NCBI RefSeq assembly: GCF_019634775.1
Contig: NZ_JAHCAS010000003.1
Span: 124,001 to 188,000 of the forward strand
Direction of reading: 5' to 3'
Source: Dokdonella sp.
GTDB taxonomy: Bacteria; Pseudomonadota; Gammaproteobacteria; Xanthomonadales; Rhodanobacteraceae
Length of the DNA: 64,000 nucleotides
Positions 29,038 to 37,413 of this stretch are shown here, piece after piece. A program made the position numbers and the translations under genes. Position 1 is the stretch's first letter, and every line of letters starts with the position of its first letter. Under the pieces are notes generated by a model, which was not told where the DNA came from, made no database searches, and was given only the letters and a program-made list of their open reading frames with translations.

Positions 29038-30471
29038 ATGCTCAAACCCGCCTACCCCTACTACCTCGCCAACGCAGCGGTACACGCCAACACCGATCTC
29101 GAAGTCACCGACAAGTACACCGGTGAGGTCGCCACGCGCGTGGCCATGGCCGATGCGAAGGCGATCGACGCCGGCATCGCCGCAGCGGTCGGGGCAACCG
29201 AACCCATGCGCCGCTTCACGCCGTACCAGCGCCAGGCCGTGCTCGAGCACTGCGTCGCGCGCTTCCGCGAGCGGTTCGAGGAAATGGCGATGGCGCTGTG
29301 CATCGAGGCCGGCAAGCCGATCAGGGACGCGCGCGGCGAAGTCACGCGCCTGATCGACACCTTCAAGGTCGCCGCCGAGGAAGCCGTGCGCATCGACGGC
29401 GAGACGATCAACCTCGAGATTTCGCCACGCGCCAAGGGTTACCGCGGCTTCACGAAGAGGGTTCCGATCGGACCATGCTCGTTCATCTCGCCATTCAATT
29501 TCCCGCTCAATCTCGCCGCGCACAAGATTGCGCCGGGCATCGCCGCCGGCTGCCCGTTCGTGCTCAAGCCGGCCAGCCGCACGCCGATCGGTGCACTGAT
29601 CATCGGTGAGATCCTTGCCGAAACGGACCTTCCGAAAGGCGCGTTCTCGATCCTGCCCGCGCATCGGGACGGCGCGGATCTGTTCACCACGGACGATCGC
29701 CTCAAGCTGCTCTCGTTCACCGGCTCACCCTCGGTCGGCTGGGACCTCAAGGCACGCGCCGGCAAGAAGAAGGTCGTGCTCGAACTCGGCGGCAATGCGG
29801 CCTGCATCGTCGACGCCGACCAGCGCGCACGTCTCGACCTGGTGGTCGAGCGCCTGGTGTTCGGCGCGTTCTACCAGTCCGGGCAGAGCTGCATCGGCGT
29901 GCAGCGCATCCTCGTGCAGGAAGACCTCTATCCCGAACTGCGCGAGCGCCTCGTCGCGGCGACCAGAAATCTCGTTGCCGGCGACCCCAAGGACGAAAAC
30001 ACCTTCGTCGGCCCGATGATCGACGAGAAGGAAGCCAAGCGTCTCGACGACTGGATCCAACAGGCTGTCGCCGCCGGCGCGAACCTGCTCTGCGGCGGCA
30101 CACGCCACGGCACGATGCTCGAGGCGACCCTGCTCGAGAACGTCGACCCCGCTCAATCCATCAGCTGCATGGAAGCCTTCGGCCCGGTCGCCGTGCTGCA
30201 GCCATATCGCGACTTCGACGAGGCGATCCGCATCGTCAACGACAGCACGTTCGGCCTGCAGGCCGGCCTGTTCACCAACGACATCAACAAGGCCATGCAC
30301 GCCTGGGACGAACTCGATGTCGGCGGCGTGCTGATCGGCGACGTGCCGAGCTTCCGCGTCGACAACATGCCCTATGGCGGCGTCAAGGATTCCGGCCTCG
30401 GTCGCGAGGGCATCCGCTATGCGATCGAGGACATGACCGAATTGCGCCTGCTCGTCATCCGCGACCGATAG
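29038..30471 (+). CDS. NAD(P)-dependent aldehyde dehydrogenase
   Basis: This 477-residue enzyme has the aldehyde dehydrogenase fold, with PFNFPLNLAAHKIAPG, catalytic Glu249 in LELGGNAA and nucleophile Cys285 in SGQSCIGVQR. GGAG precedes the ATG at 29038. The sequence type resembles ALDH family 19/21 and phosphonate or lactaldehyde dehydrogenases, but I cannot assign a substrate. It follows the ThDP enzyme on the same strand and probably oxidises the aldehyde that enzyme generates. The last base of its stop codon is the first base of a dispersed repeat. Confidence 0.9.
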   Translation: MLKPAYPYYLANAAVHANTDLEVTDKYTGEVATRVAMADAKAIDAGIAAAVGATEPMRRFTPYQRQAVLEHCVARFRERFEEMAMALCIEAGKPIRDARGEVTRLIDTFKVAAEEAVRIDGETINLEISPRAKGYRGFTKRVPIGPCSFISPFNFPLNLAAHKIAPGIAAGCPFVLKPASRTPIGALIIGEILAETDLPKGAFSILPAHRDGADLFTTDDRLKLLSFTGSPSVGWDLKARAGKKKVVLELGGNAACIVDADQRARLDLVVERLVFGAFYQSGQSCIGVQRILVQEDLYPELRERLVAATRNLVAGDPKDENTFVGPMIDEKEAKRLDDWIQQAVAAGANLLCGGTRHGTMLEATLLENVDPAQSISCMEAFGPVAVLQPYRDFDEAIRIVNDSTFGLQAGLFTNDINKAMHAWDELDVGGVLIGDVPSFRVDNMPYGGVKDSGLGREGIRYAIEDMTELRLLVIRDR

Positions 30472-30530
30472 GGATGCCCTGATCAATCCCACAACGGCGT
30501 TCCCGTCCTGGGCGGTGCCGGCCCAAGCAG
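30471..30530. repeat. Single-arm copy of the MITE-like repeat
   Basis: Starting at the last base of the aldehyde dehydrogenase stop codon, GGGATGCCCTGATCAATCCC and the following roughly 40 bases match the reverse complement of the right end of the element at 3585-3730 with scattered substitutions. No opposite arm is visible here, so this is a solo or decayed copy. Confidence 0.7.
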
Positions 30531-30612
30531 GTGTGGCCACGCGGGACTCACCGCACGGTCCATCCCGCTTCGCGGGGAGCAGGCCGCTGGCGGACGCCGG
30601 TAGATGGATGCC

Positions 30613-32997
30613 TCAGTGGCGTGCCGGGCCGGTCGATGATGTACCGACGAGATCCCGCCACAGCGCCTCGTCATCCGGGCGCCAGAATTCGCCGGCCAGG
30701 TCGCGTTGCTGGCGCAGCCAGTACGTGGCGCGCTCGCGATCGTTGCGCGCCAGGGCGTGGCGCACCAGGGCGTGGCGCGCCATGGCGGCAGCGGCATGAG
30801 TCCGCTTGCCGGCTCGTTCACAGTCAGCCAAGGCCTGCACCGCTTCGTCGCCATCACCGACACCGTCCGCGACACCGATCCGCGCGCATTGGGCACGCGC
30901 GAGCAGTTCGACATCGTTGAGCTCTCTTGCCAGCGCCAGCGCGCGGTCCAGGCCGGTCGGCACCGATTGTGCGGCTGAATCGGGCAGGCTCGCCTGGATC
31001 AGGAGTGCTTCGGCCTCCAGCGCACGGTCGCCCTGCTCGCCGGCTGCCGCCAGCGCTGCGGCTACCGCAGCGAGGGCAGCGTCGGGATCGCCGTGCATGG
31101 CGGCCAATTGGGCACGCTCCAGATCGACACGAATCAGGCCACGATGGTCGTTGGCCGCGTGACACGAACGTGCGGCATCGTCGAGGTCACGGCGTGCCCC
31201 ATCGGGATCGCCGCGCAAGCGCGCGATCCATGTCAACTTGAGGTGGGCCAAACAAAGGGCGGCGGCATTGTCGGCGCTGCGTGCCGCGGCCAGGCTGCGA
31301 CTGATCGCGGCCTGCGCGTCGGTCAGCCGGCCCTGCGCGACCAGCGCATTGCCCAGTCGCGCCAAGGTGTCGGATTCGAGCAGCGGGTCGCGATGAAGCT
31401 CGAAGATGGCCGCAGCGCGCGCATAGCTCGCCTGAGCGGCGACCGGACGGTCACGCGCCATGTCGATGCTCGCCATGGCCGCCAGACTCTGGGCGAGATC
31501 GTGTTCCTGGCCCAGCGCCTGACGGATTTCCAGGCTGCGCGTGATCCATGCCGCGGCCTCGTCGTGGCGACCACGGTCCAGGGCGAGAATGCCCAGATTC
31601 TTGCTGACGCGGGCGATCTCGGCCTGTTGCCCTGCCTGTTCGAAAGCCGAAAGCGAGCGGCGCAGCGCAGCTTCGGCGTCATCGAAGTTGCCACGCAGCG
31701 CCGCAAGACTGCCCAGGTTCCCCTCCACGGCGGCACGGCGCAGGCCGTCGTTGTCACCATTGAACAGCGCCGCTGCCGAAGTGATCAGTGCCTGAGCGTC
31801 GTCCAGGCGGCCCTCACGCCAGGCGAGGATGCCTTGCCCCACCAGCGCTTGTCCCTCGTACAGGCGATCGCCACGCGCCCGAGCGAGCTGCGCCAGCTCG
31901 TCCAGCGTCGCGCGCCATTCGTCGTTGCGGCGCAAGACCTGCAAGGCAAGACTCAGCTGGTAGCGGCTGGCCAGCAGCTGCGGGTCGGCGGCGATGGCCG
32001 CCTGCAGGTGATGTCGCGCGGTTTCGGCGTCCCCCCCCAGGCGCGCATCGACGCCGCGTGCGTGCGCCTCGTTGGCGAAGGCGATGCTCGACAAAGGAGC
32101 CGAATGGCTCGTGCCGTTGTCCGGCAGGAGGTGGCGGGTTGCATGTGCGGTGGCAGCCAGCGCCAGCGTCGCCGGGTGCTCGCCGGCCAGGTGGATGGTG
32201 TTGCTGGCGCCATTGCCGAGCACCACCAGTTCCACCTGCAGGCCATCGTCGGCCCGCAGCAGGCGACCGGCGAAGACCTGGCTGGCACCAGCAGCGCTGC
32301 CCAGATACTCCGCCTGGGCGCGGGTGTCGGTGAGATCGGGGCGGGCGTCGAGCAGGCTGCGGATGCTGGCTGGCGACAGGGGCTCGATGTGGCGGTCACT
32401 GGCGATGGCATCGGCGACCAGGCCTTGCAAGCCACGTCGCGCCCAGTCCAGCCCGTTGTCGCCACTGTCGTTGCGCCAGGGCAGCACCGCGATGCGCAAG
32501 GGATCGCGAGCCGCCTCGCGTTGCTGCCAGATCATGCCCATGCCGATGCCGGCCAGCAGCAGCAGTGCCGCGCCAGCCAGACGGCCCCAGCGTCGCCGCG
32601 ACAATGATGTCGGTGTCACGGCCGCGGCATGCTCTGCCTCGACCGGCAATACCGGCTCAACCGGTCCGATGTAGCGGTAGCCGGTACCGCGGACAACGTC
32701 GATCCAGGCCGGGTCACCGCCACCGGCGGCCAGCGCCCGACGCGCCTTGGACACAGCCTGGGCGATGACCGAATCGGAAGCGATGTCGCGACCCCAGACC
32801 GAGACCAGCAGATCATCCTTGCTGACCACGCGCTCGCGCTCGGCAACCAGGCACGCCAGCACATCGAAGGCCTTGCGCTCGAGTGGCACCGGCTGCCCGT
32901 CGCTGCCATACAAACGCAGTTCGCGCAGGCTCAGACGCAGCGCGGCGAGCATAAATCCGTCCGTCCGGTTGCTGGATCTGCCTTCGCTATTGACCAT
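30613..32997 (-). CDS. CadC-like membrane-bound transcriptional regulator with TPR sensor region
   Basis: This 794-residue protein begins with an OmpR/PhoB-type winged helix (about residues 15-115, including ERKAFDVLACLVAE and VVRGTGYRYIG), then one membrane helix (about 140-160, LAGAALLLLAGIGMGMIW), a periplasmic domain and a long series of TPR-like helical repeats to the C-terminus. CadC/ToxR-type proteins bind DNA directly without phosphorylation. The start at 32997 has GGAG upstream; a second ATG 15 codons in is possible. It is divergent from the surface-protein cluster and may control it through the palindrome in the shared gap. Confidence 0.87.
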   Translation of the reverse strand: MVNSEGRSSNRTDGFMLAALRLSLRELRLYGSDGQPVPLERKAFDVLACLVAERERVVSKDDLLVSVWGRDIASDSVIAQAVSKARRALAAGGGDPAWIDVVRGTGYRYIGPVEPVLPVEAEHAAAVTPTSLSRRRWGRLAGAALLLLAGIGMGMIWQQREAARDPLRIAVLPWRNDSGDNGLDWARRGLQGLVADAIASDRHIEPLSPASIRSLLDARPDLTDTRAQAEYLGSAAGASQVFAGRLLRADDGLQVELVVLGNGASNTIHLAGEHPATLALAATAHATRHLLPDNGTSHSAPLSSIAFANEAHARGVDARLGGDAETARHHLQAAIAADPQLLASRYQLSLALQVLRRNDEWRATLDELAQLARARGDRLYEGQALVGQGILAWREGRLDDAQALITSAAALFNGDNDGLRRAAVEGNLGSLAALRGNFDDAEAALRRSLSAFEQAGQQAEIARVSKNLGILALDRGRHDEAAAWITRSLEIRQALGQEHDLAQSLAAMASIDMARDRPVAAQASYARAAAIFELHRDPLLESDTLARLGNALVAQGRLTDAQAAISRSLAAARSADNAAALCLAHLKLTWIARLRGDPDGARRDLDDAARSCHAANDHRGLIRVDLERAQLAAMHGDPDAALAAVAAALAAAGEQGDRALEAEALLIQASLPDSAAQSVPTGLDRALALARELNDVELLARAQCARIGVADGVGDGDEAVQALADCERAGKRTHAAAAMARHALVRHALARNDRERATYWLRQQRDLAGEFWRPDDEALWRDLVGTSSTGPARH

Positions 32998-33305
32998 GCC
33001 GCCCGTCTCCGTGCCTGTCCCTGAGCGCCCCCACGACCACATGCCGGCGGTCCTGCACCGGCGAGACCCGGTGGCAAGGCTACATCGGCACGGCCGTCCG
33101 GGCGACCGTTGAGCTGGCAAGGCGAACGATGGGGGCTGGTCATGGCACCCGCAGCATCACGGCGAACGGGTGCTCCTGCTTGATGCTGGATTGAAGAATG
33201 TTCTCGCCGCCCGAGAACGATTCTTCAAGCAAGTTCATCACGGCTTCAAGCAACACGATACGCGCAAGCGCAGCCTGAGCGGCACATCCACTTGGGGATA
33301 TCGGC
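32998..33305. other. Divergent regulatory gap of 308 bases
   Basis: This gap separates the CadC-like regulator from the secreted-protein cluster. It holds the long palindrome at 33191-33228 and a direct repeat TTCAAGCAA at 33224-33232 and 33245-33253, 21 bases apart. I found no convincing gene in it; the short open frames on the minus strand lack ribosome-binding sites and family resemblance. Confidence 0.6.
33191..33228. promoter_or_regulatory. Long palindrome, candidate operator
   Basis: TTGAAGAATGTTCTCG and CGAGAACGATTCTTCAA are reverse complements over 16 positions with one extra base in the right arm, separated by five bases. There is no T-run, so it is a poor terminator. Its place about 80 bases upstream of the secreted beta-helix gene, opposite a DNA-binding regulator gene, suggests an operator, or a hairpin in the 5' untranslated region. 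Confidence 0.6.
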
Positions 33306-35237
33306 ATGACCCACGCATCCGTCCTCTCCGCCTCGCGTGCCCGCGACCGCGGATCATCACGTGCGCCCTTGCAGCAAACGCTGGCCTTGCTGGCGGCGCT
33401 GATCGCCGCGCCGCTGTCGGCGGCCACCCATACCGTCATCAACGCCAACGACGCCGGCCCCGGCAGCCTGCGTCAGGCCATTCTCGATGCCAACGCCAAC
33501 CCCGGTGCCGACAGCATCGTGTTCGCCATCCCCGGCAGCGGCACCCACACCATCGCCTTGCAGACCGCCCTGCCGGCGATCACCGACACCGTGCTCATCG
33601 ACGGCTGGAGCCAGCCCGGCGCCAGCAGCAACAGCCTCGTCAATGGCTGGAATGCGCAGACCCGGATCGAACTGGACGGCATGGCCCTGCCCAGCAGCTT
33701 GCGGGGCCTGCAGCTGGCCAGCGGCGACGGCAGCCAGGTGCGCGGCCTGTCGTTGTACAACTTCGCTGCCGTCACCATCGGCATCGAAGCCAACGACGCC
33801 GTGATCATCGGCAACCTGGTCGGCATCCGCGCCGACGCCCGCACGCACGGCAGCCGTGGCTACGCTGGCCTGCTCGGCAGCCAAGGTGCCATCGAGGCCT
33901 ATCGCTCCGCGCCCAATCGCGGGCACAACATCCGCATCGGAGGCCCGGCGCCTTCCGACCGCAACCTGGTCGGTGGTGTCACCCATGGCATCAGCGCGTC
34001 CTATGGCGCCGGCAACATCGAAAACACGGTAATCGAAAACAACTGGATCGGCCTCGACGGCACCGGCCTGGGCGTGATATCGACCAGAGCCGGCATCTTC
34101 GTCATCGGTGGTACCGGTACGGTAATCCGCGACAACGTGGTGGTGGTGACGAATCTCGGACCGTTCAATGGTTCGGGCCTGGGCATCAACCTGCACTGGA
34201 ACACGACCGGAGCGGTGGTCCAGGGCAACCGCCTGGGTGTCGACCCGGTCGGTGACGGCATCGTCGTCGGTCTGATCCCGATCGGCATTTCCACTTACGG
34301 CATCCACGTCAGCCACAACAGCGTCCAGGACGTTCTGATCGGCGCCGAGGACGATCCGACCGCGGCCAACCTGATCGCGCACACCGGCAACAAAGCGATT
34401 GTCGTCGAAGGCACGCCGAAGCGGATCCGGATGGCCGGCAACCGCATTCCGGAAGTGGAAGGTCTGGTCCGGTTCGCCATCGACCTGTTGTTGCCCAGCG
34501 GCCCGAACAGCAACGATCCGCTGGACGCCGACACCGGTGCCAACGAACTGCAGAACCACCCCGAGCTGGTTTCGGCGACCACCGCCGGCAGTACCACCCA
34601 AGTGCTGGGCACCCTGCATTCCGCGCCCCAGACCACGTTCCGCGTCGAACTGTTCGAGGCCACCGCGTGCAGCGCCTATGGGCGCGGCCTGGCGGCGCGG
34701 ATGGTGACCGCGCAGGACGTGACCACCAACGCTGCCGGCGATGCCAACATAGCCGTGCTGGTGCCGGCGATTGCCGCTGGTCGCTTCCTCAGCGCCACCG
34801 CCACCGACCCGGACGGCAATACCTCGGAGCTGGGGCCATGCCTGGCGGTGAGTGGCGGGCCGGCTCCAGGTGCGCTGCGTTTCAGTGCCGGCCGCTACCC
34901 GGTGGCGGAGAACCACGGACCGGTACTGCTCACCGTCGAGCGCGTCAACGGCAGCGATGGCGCGGTCAGCGTGCGCGTCGCCAGCGAGGACGCGACCGCG
35001 CAGGCCGGCGCCGACTATCAGGGCATCGACACCGTGCTGAGCTGGGCCGATGGCGAATCAGGCCCGCGCACGCTGGCGATGGACATCGCCTTCGACCTGG
35101 TCGAGGAACCGACCGAACACTTCGCCGTGCGCCTGCGCGAACCGACCGGCGGCGCAGCGCTGGGCACGTTCAGTGGCACGGTGGTGGTGATCGCCAACGT
35201 GCCCGACGTGATTCTCTTCGACGGCTTCGAGGGCTGA
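33306..35237 (+). CDS. Secreted right-handed beta-helix protein with Calx-beta domain
   Basis: This 643-residue protein has a long-n-region signal peptide (hydrophobic TLALLAALIAAPLSA, cleavage near residue 40), then a region of short beta-helix rungs (about 45-400) starting with the typical TVINANDAGPGSLRQAI and repeated VIENNWIGLDGTG-like blocks. A Calx-beta-like domain occupies about 530-635. The protein ends DVILFDGFEG (35205-35234), sharing the tail motif with two other proteins here. GGGGAT lies upstream of the ATG. It is probably displayed on or released from the cell surface; no enzymatic motif is seen. Confidence 0.87.
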   Translation: MTHASVLSASRARDRGSSRAPLQQTLALLAALIAAPLSAATHTVINANDAGPGSLRQAILDANANPGADSIVFAIPGSGTHTIALQTALPAITDTVLIDGWSQPGASSNSLVNGWNAQTRIELDGMALPSSLRGLQLASGDGSQVRGLSLYNFAAVTIGIEANDAVIIGNLVGIRADARTHGSRGYAGLLGSQGAIEAYRSAPNRGHNIRIGGPAPSDRNLVGGVTHGISASYGAGNIENTVIENNWIGLDGTGLGVISTRAGIFVIGGTGTVIRDNVVVVTNLGPFNGSGLGINLHWNTTGAVVQGNRLGVDPVGDGIVVGLIPIGISTYGIHVSHNSVQDVLIGAEDDPTAANLIAHTGNKAIVVEGTPKRIRMAGNRIPEVEGLVRFAIDLLLPSGPNSNDPLDADTGANELQNHPELVSATTAGSTTQVLGTLHSAPQTTFRVELFEATACSAYGRGLAARMVTAQDVTTNAAGDANIAVLVPAIAAGRFLSATATDPDGNTSELGPCLAVSGGPAPGALRFSAGRYPVAENHGPVLLTVERVNGSDGAVSVRVASEDATAQAGADYQGIDTVLSWADGESGPRTLAMDIAFDLVEEPTEHFAVRLREPTGGAALGTFSGTVVVIANVPDVILFDGFEG

Positions 35238-35240
35238 CCC

Positions 35241-35570
35241 ATGCGCCTGCCCCATTGGCTTGCACTGGCGGCGATCGCCGCACCTGCCGCCAGTTTCGCC
35301 AGCGGCACCGATGGTCAAAGCGGTACGAACGCCAACGTCCAGATTCCGTGGTCCAGCGCCGATGCCGGCGCCGCGGTACTGGAAAGTGGCGGTCTGCGCC
35401 TGTCCGCCACCATCGGCCAGCCCGATGCGCCCACGATCACCGTGGTGCAGGGCGGTCCGCTGCGCCTGCGTGCCGGCTACTGGCTGACACCCGGCGAACA
35501 CACGGATCTGATCTTCGCCAACGGCTTCGAAACGTACCTGCCCAACGTCGAACAAGGAGAGACGCCATGA
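35241..35570 (+). CDS. Small secreted protein with GFE tail
   Basis: This 109-residue protein has a signal peptide (LALAAIAAPAASFA) and a short beta-rich body with GGLRLSATIGQPDA and LRLRAGYW, a pattern common in surface proteins of this group. It ends DLIFANGFE (35505-35531) plus 15 residues. It starts three bases after the beta-helix gene stop, with GAGGG overlapping that stop, and its own stop overlaps the next start as ATGA, so the three genes form one translationally coupled cluster. Confidence 0.82.
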   Translation: MRLPHWLALAAIAAPAASFASGTDGQSGTNANVQIPWSSADAGAAVLESGGLRLSATIGQPDAPTITVVQGGPLRLRAGYWLTPGEHTDLIFANGFETYLPNVEQGETP

Positions 35571-37312
35571 ACCGCCTGATCCCGCACATCGCATGGCTGC
35601 TGCTGTCGGCGCTGGCCGCCACCGCCCATGCCGACGATGCCTTGGTCGTCAGCTACGAGGAGCTGATGGCGACACGCGGCGAGCTGCCGACCGACACCTT
35701 CAGCTACCAGGGCGAGCTGGTCGCCGACGGTGTGCCGGTCAACGGGCCGACCACCTTCACGTTCAGCTACTGGGATGCGTCCAGCGGCGGATCGGTCTTC
35801 GGTGCGCCGTTGACGATCACCAACGTACCGGTCCTGGCCGGACGCTTCTCGCTGGCCCTGCCGGTGATGTTTCCCACTGGCACTCAGCTCGTCTACATGC
35901 AGGTGGCGGTCGAACACGGCGATCCGCCGCAGAGCGTCGTGATGGGTCGTCAGCCGGTCATGGCCTCGCCGTTTGCGACCTACGCCCACCAGGCTGGCCA
36001 GGCCAATTCGGCGCAGAATGCGGTCAATGCGCAGAATGCGGTTAATGCGCAGAACGCAGTCAATGCGCAGAACGCAGTCAATGCGCAGAACGCAGTCAAT
36101 GCGCAGACGGCCGCGTCGGCAAACCTGGCGTATAGCGCCGTCGACGCGCTCTTCGCCCAGGCGCCATGGCGGACCGATGACAACGGGTTGCACTACAACG
36201 GCGGACGTGTCGGTATCGGCACCAGTGTACCCGCGGCCCGCATGGACCTGCTTTTGGCGCCGTCGGTGACCGATACGATCGGCTTGCAGGTGCGTCACCA
36301 CGGACCGGTCAACACCTCCGGTATCCGGGCCGAAGTGGTCGGCACCGGCAGCGGTGGCGCAGCAGCCACCGCGGTGGCTGCCATCGCCAGCGCCACCAGT
36401 GGCAGCACCATCGGCGTGCACGCCAACAACGCCAGCAGTGGCGGACTGGGTGTTTTCGCCTACGCCCAGGCCACCAGCGGCAACACCATCGGCGTGCTGG
36501 GTCGCAGCGCCAGCCCCGCCGGCACCGCCGTGCGTGCGTGGAGTTCGGCGACCAGCGGCAACGCCAACTACGCGCTGAGCGCACGCAACGACAGTGCGGA
36601 CGGCTTCGCTGGTCATTTCGTCGGCGGTCGCAACTATTTCCAGGGCCGCACCGGCATCGGCCTGGACAATCCGTCCGACCGCCTGCACGTCGCGGCGCCG
36701 GCCGGGGAGTCGGCGCTGCGGGTGCAGGTCGACGGCACCACGCGCCTGCGCGTGCATGCCAACGGTGGCGTGGCCGTGGGCGTCAACACAACCCCGCCAC
36801 CTGCGGGCCTGTACGTCGAAGGACCGATCCAGACCGCGCCGGTGACGCGTTGGCTCAGCATCGATGGGCGCACGTTCACAGTGAACAATGACCGCTGGAT
36901 CGCTAGCGACACAGGTGGACGCGGCGGCCCTGCGCAATACATCCGTCTGGTCGCCGCCGCACGCAGCGTGAATTCCAGTGCGCCCGTACAGTTGCCCCAC
37001 GGCGCGGTGATCACCGGTCTGCATGCCTGGGTAAACGACAGTTCCCCCGATCACGATGTCACTGTCCGCCTGTTGCGACGCAGCCATGCGAGCGGCGCCG
37101 CGGTGCAGATGGCCTCAGTCAACAGTACCGGCGTTCAGGCTGGCGTCATCCCCTTGCAGGTCGTCAGCATCGGCAACGCAACCGTGGATAACCAGAACCA
37201 CGCCTACTACCTGCACGCCGAGTGGGGCGCCGAGCAGACGCTCGCGCTGGCGGAGCGCACGGCGCTGTTGTCGGTACGGATCACCTACACGGTGAGTTCA
37301 CCGACGCCATGA
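35567..37312 (+). CDS. Secreted fibre-like protein with QNAVNA hexapeptide repeats
   Basis: This 581-residue protein has a signal peptide (HIAWLLLSALAATAHA) and an N-terminal beta domain containing FSYQGELVADG. It then has five QNAVNA hexapeptides (about residues 149-178), followed by LHYNGGRVGIGT and a long Ala/Gly/Ser-rich body with SATSGSTIGVHA-type repeats. GRVGIGTSVP and TGIGLDNPSDRLHV are the short beta motifs seen in phage tail-fibre and surface-fibre proteins. AGGAGA precedes the ATG, which overlaps the upstream stop. It lacks the GFE tail. An extracellular trimeric fibre is my inference. Confidence 0.82.
   Translation: MNRLIPHIAWLLLSALAATAHADDALVVSYEELMATRGELPTDTFSYQGELVADGVPVNGPTTFTFSYWDASSGGSVFGAPLTITNVPVLAGRFSLALPVMFPTGTQLVYMQVAVEHGDPPQSVVMGRQPVMASPFATYAHQAGQANSAQNAVNAQNAVNAQNAVNAQNAVNAQNAVNAQTAASANLAYSAVDALFAQAPWRTDDNGLHYNGGRVGIGTSVPAARMDLLLAPSVTDTIGLQVRHHGPVNTSGIRAEVVGTGSGGAAATAVAAIASATSGSTIGVHANNASSGGLGVFAYAQATSGNTIGVLGRSASPAGTAVRAWSSATSGNANYALSARNDSADGFAGHFVGGRNYFQGRTGIGLDNPSDRLHVAAPAGESALRVQVDGTTRLRVHANGGVAVGVNTTPPPAGLYVEGPIQTAPVTRWLSIDGRTFTVNNDRWIASDTGGRGGPAQYIRLVAAARSVNSSAPVQLPHGAVITGLHAWVNDSSPDHDVTVRLLRRSHASGAAVQMASVNSTGVQAGVIPLQVVSIGNATVDNQNHAYYLHAEWGAEQTLALAERTALLSVRITYTVSSPTP
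36011..36100 (+). repeat. Five tandem 18-bp units encoding QNAVNA
   Basis: Units begin at 36011, 36029, 36047, 36065 and 36083 with consensus GCGCAGAACGCAGTCAAT; the last three are identical and the first two differ at one to three positions. A sixth unit is degenerate (GCGCAGACGGCC). The in-frame length makes expansion or contraction tolerable. Confidence 0.95.
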
Positions 37313-37413
37313 ACGCGGCCAGCCCGACCGGAGCGATGCCACGACTGCCTGAAGCCGTTTCCTGCCACGGGTACGTCGGTGAAAGCGGACTAAGGCGACC
37401 GCCGGCAGCACCA

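Noticed and set aside
33140..33448. A 102-codon minus-strand frame in the divergent gap
   Set aside because: It overlaps the start of the beta-helix gene and the palindrome, with no ribosome-binding site or domain.
36011..36100. CRISPR-like short regular repeats
   Set aside because: Units abut directly with no spacers and keep the reading frame of a secreted protein.
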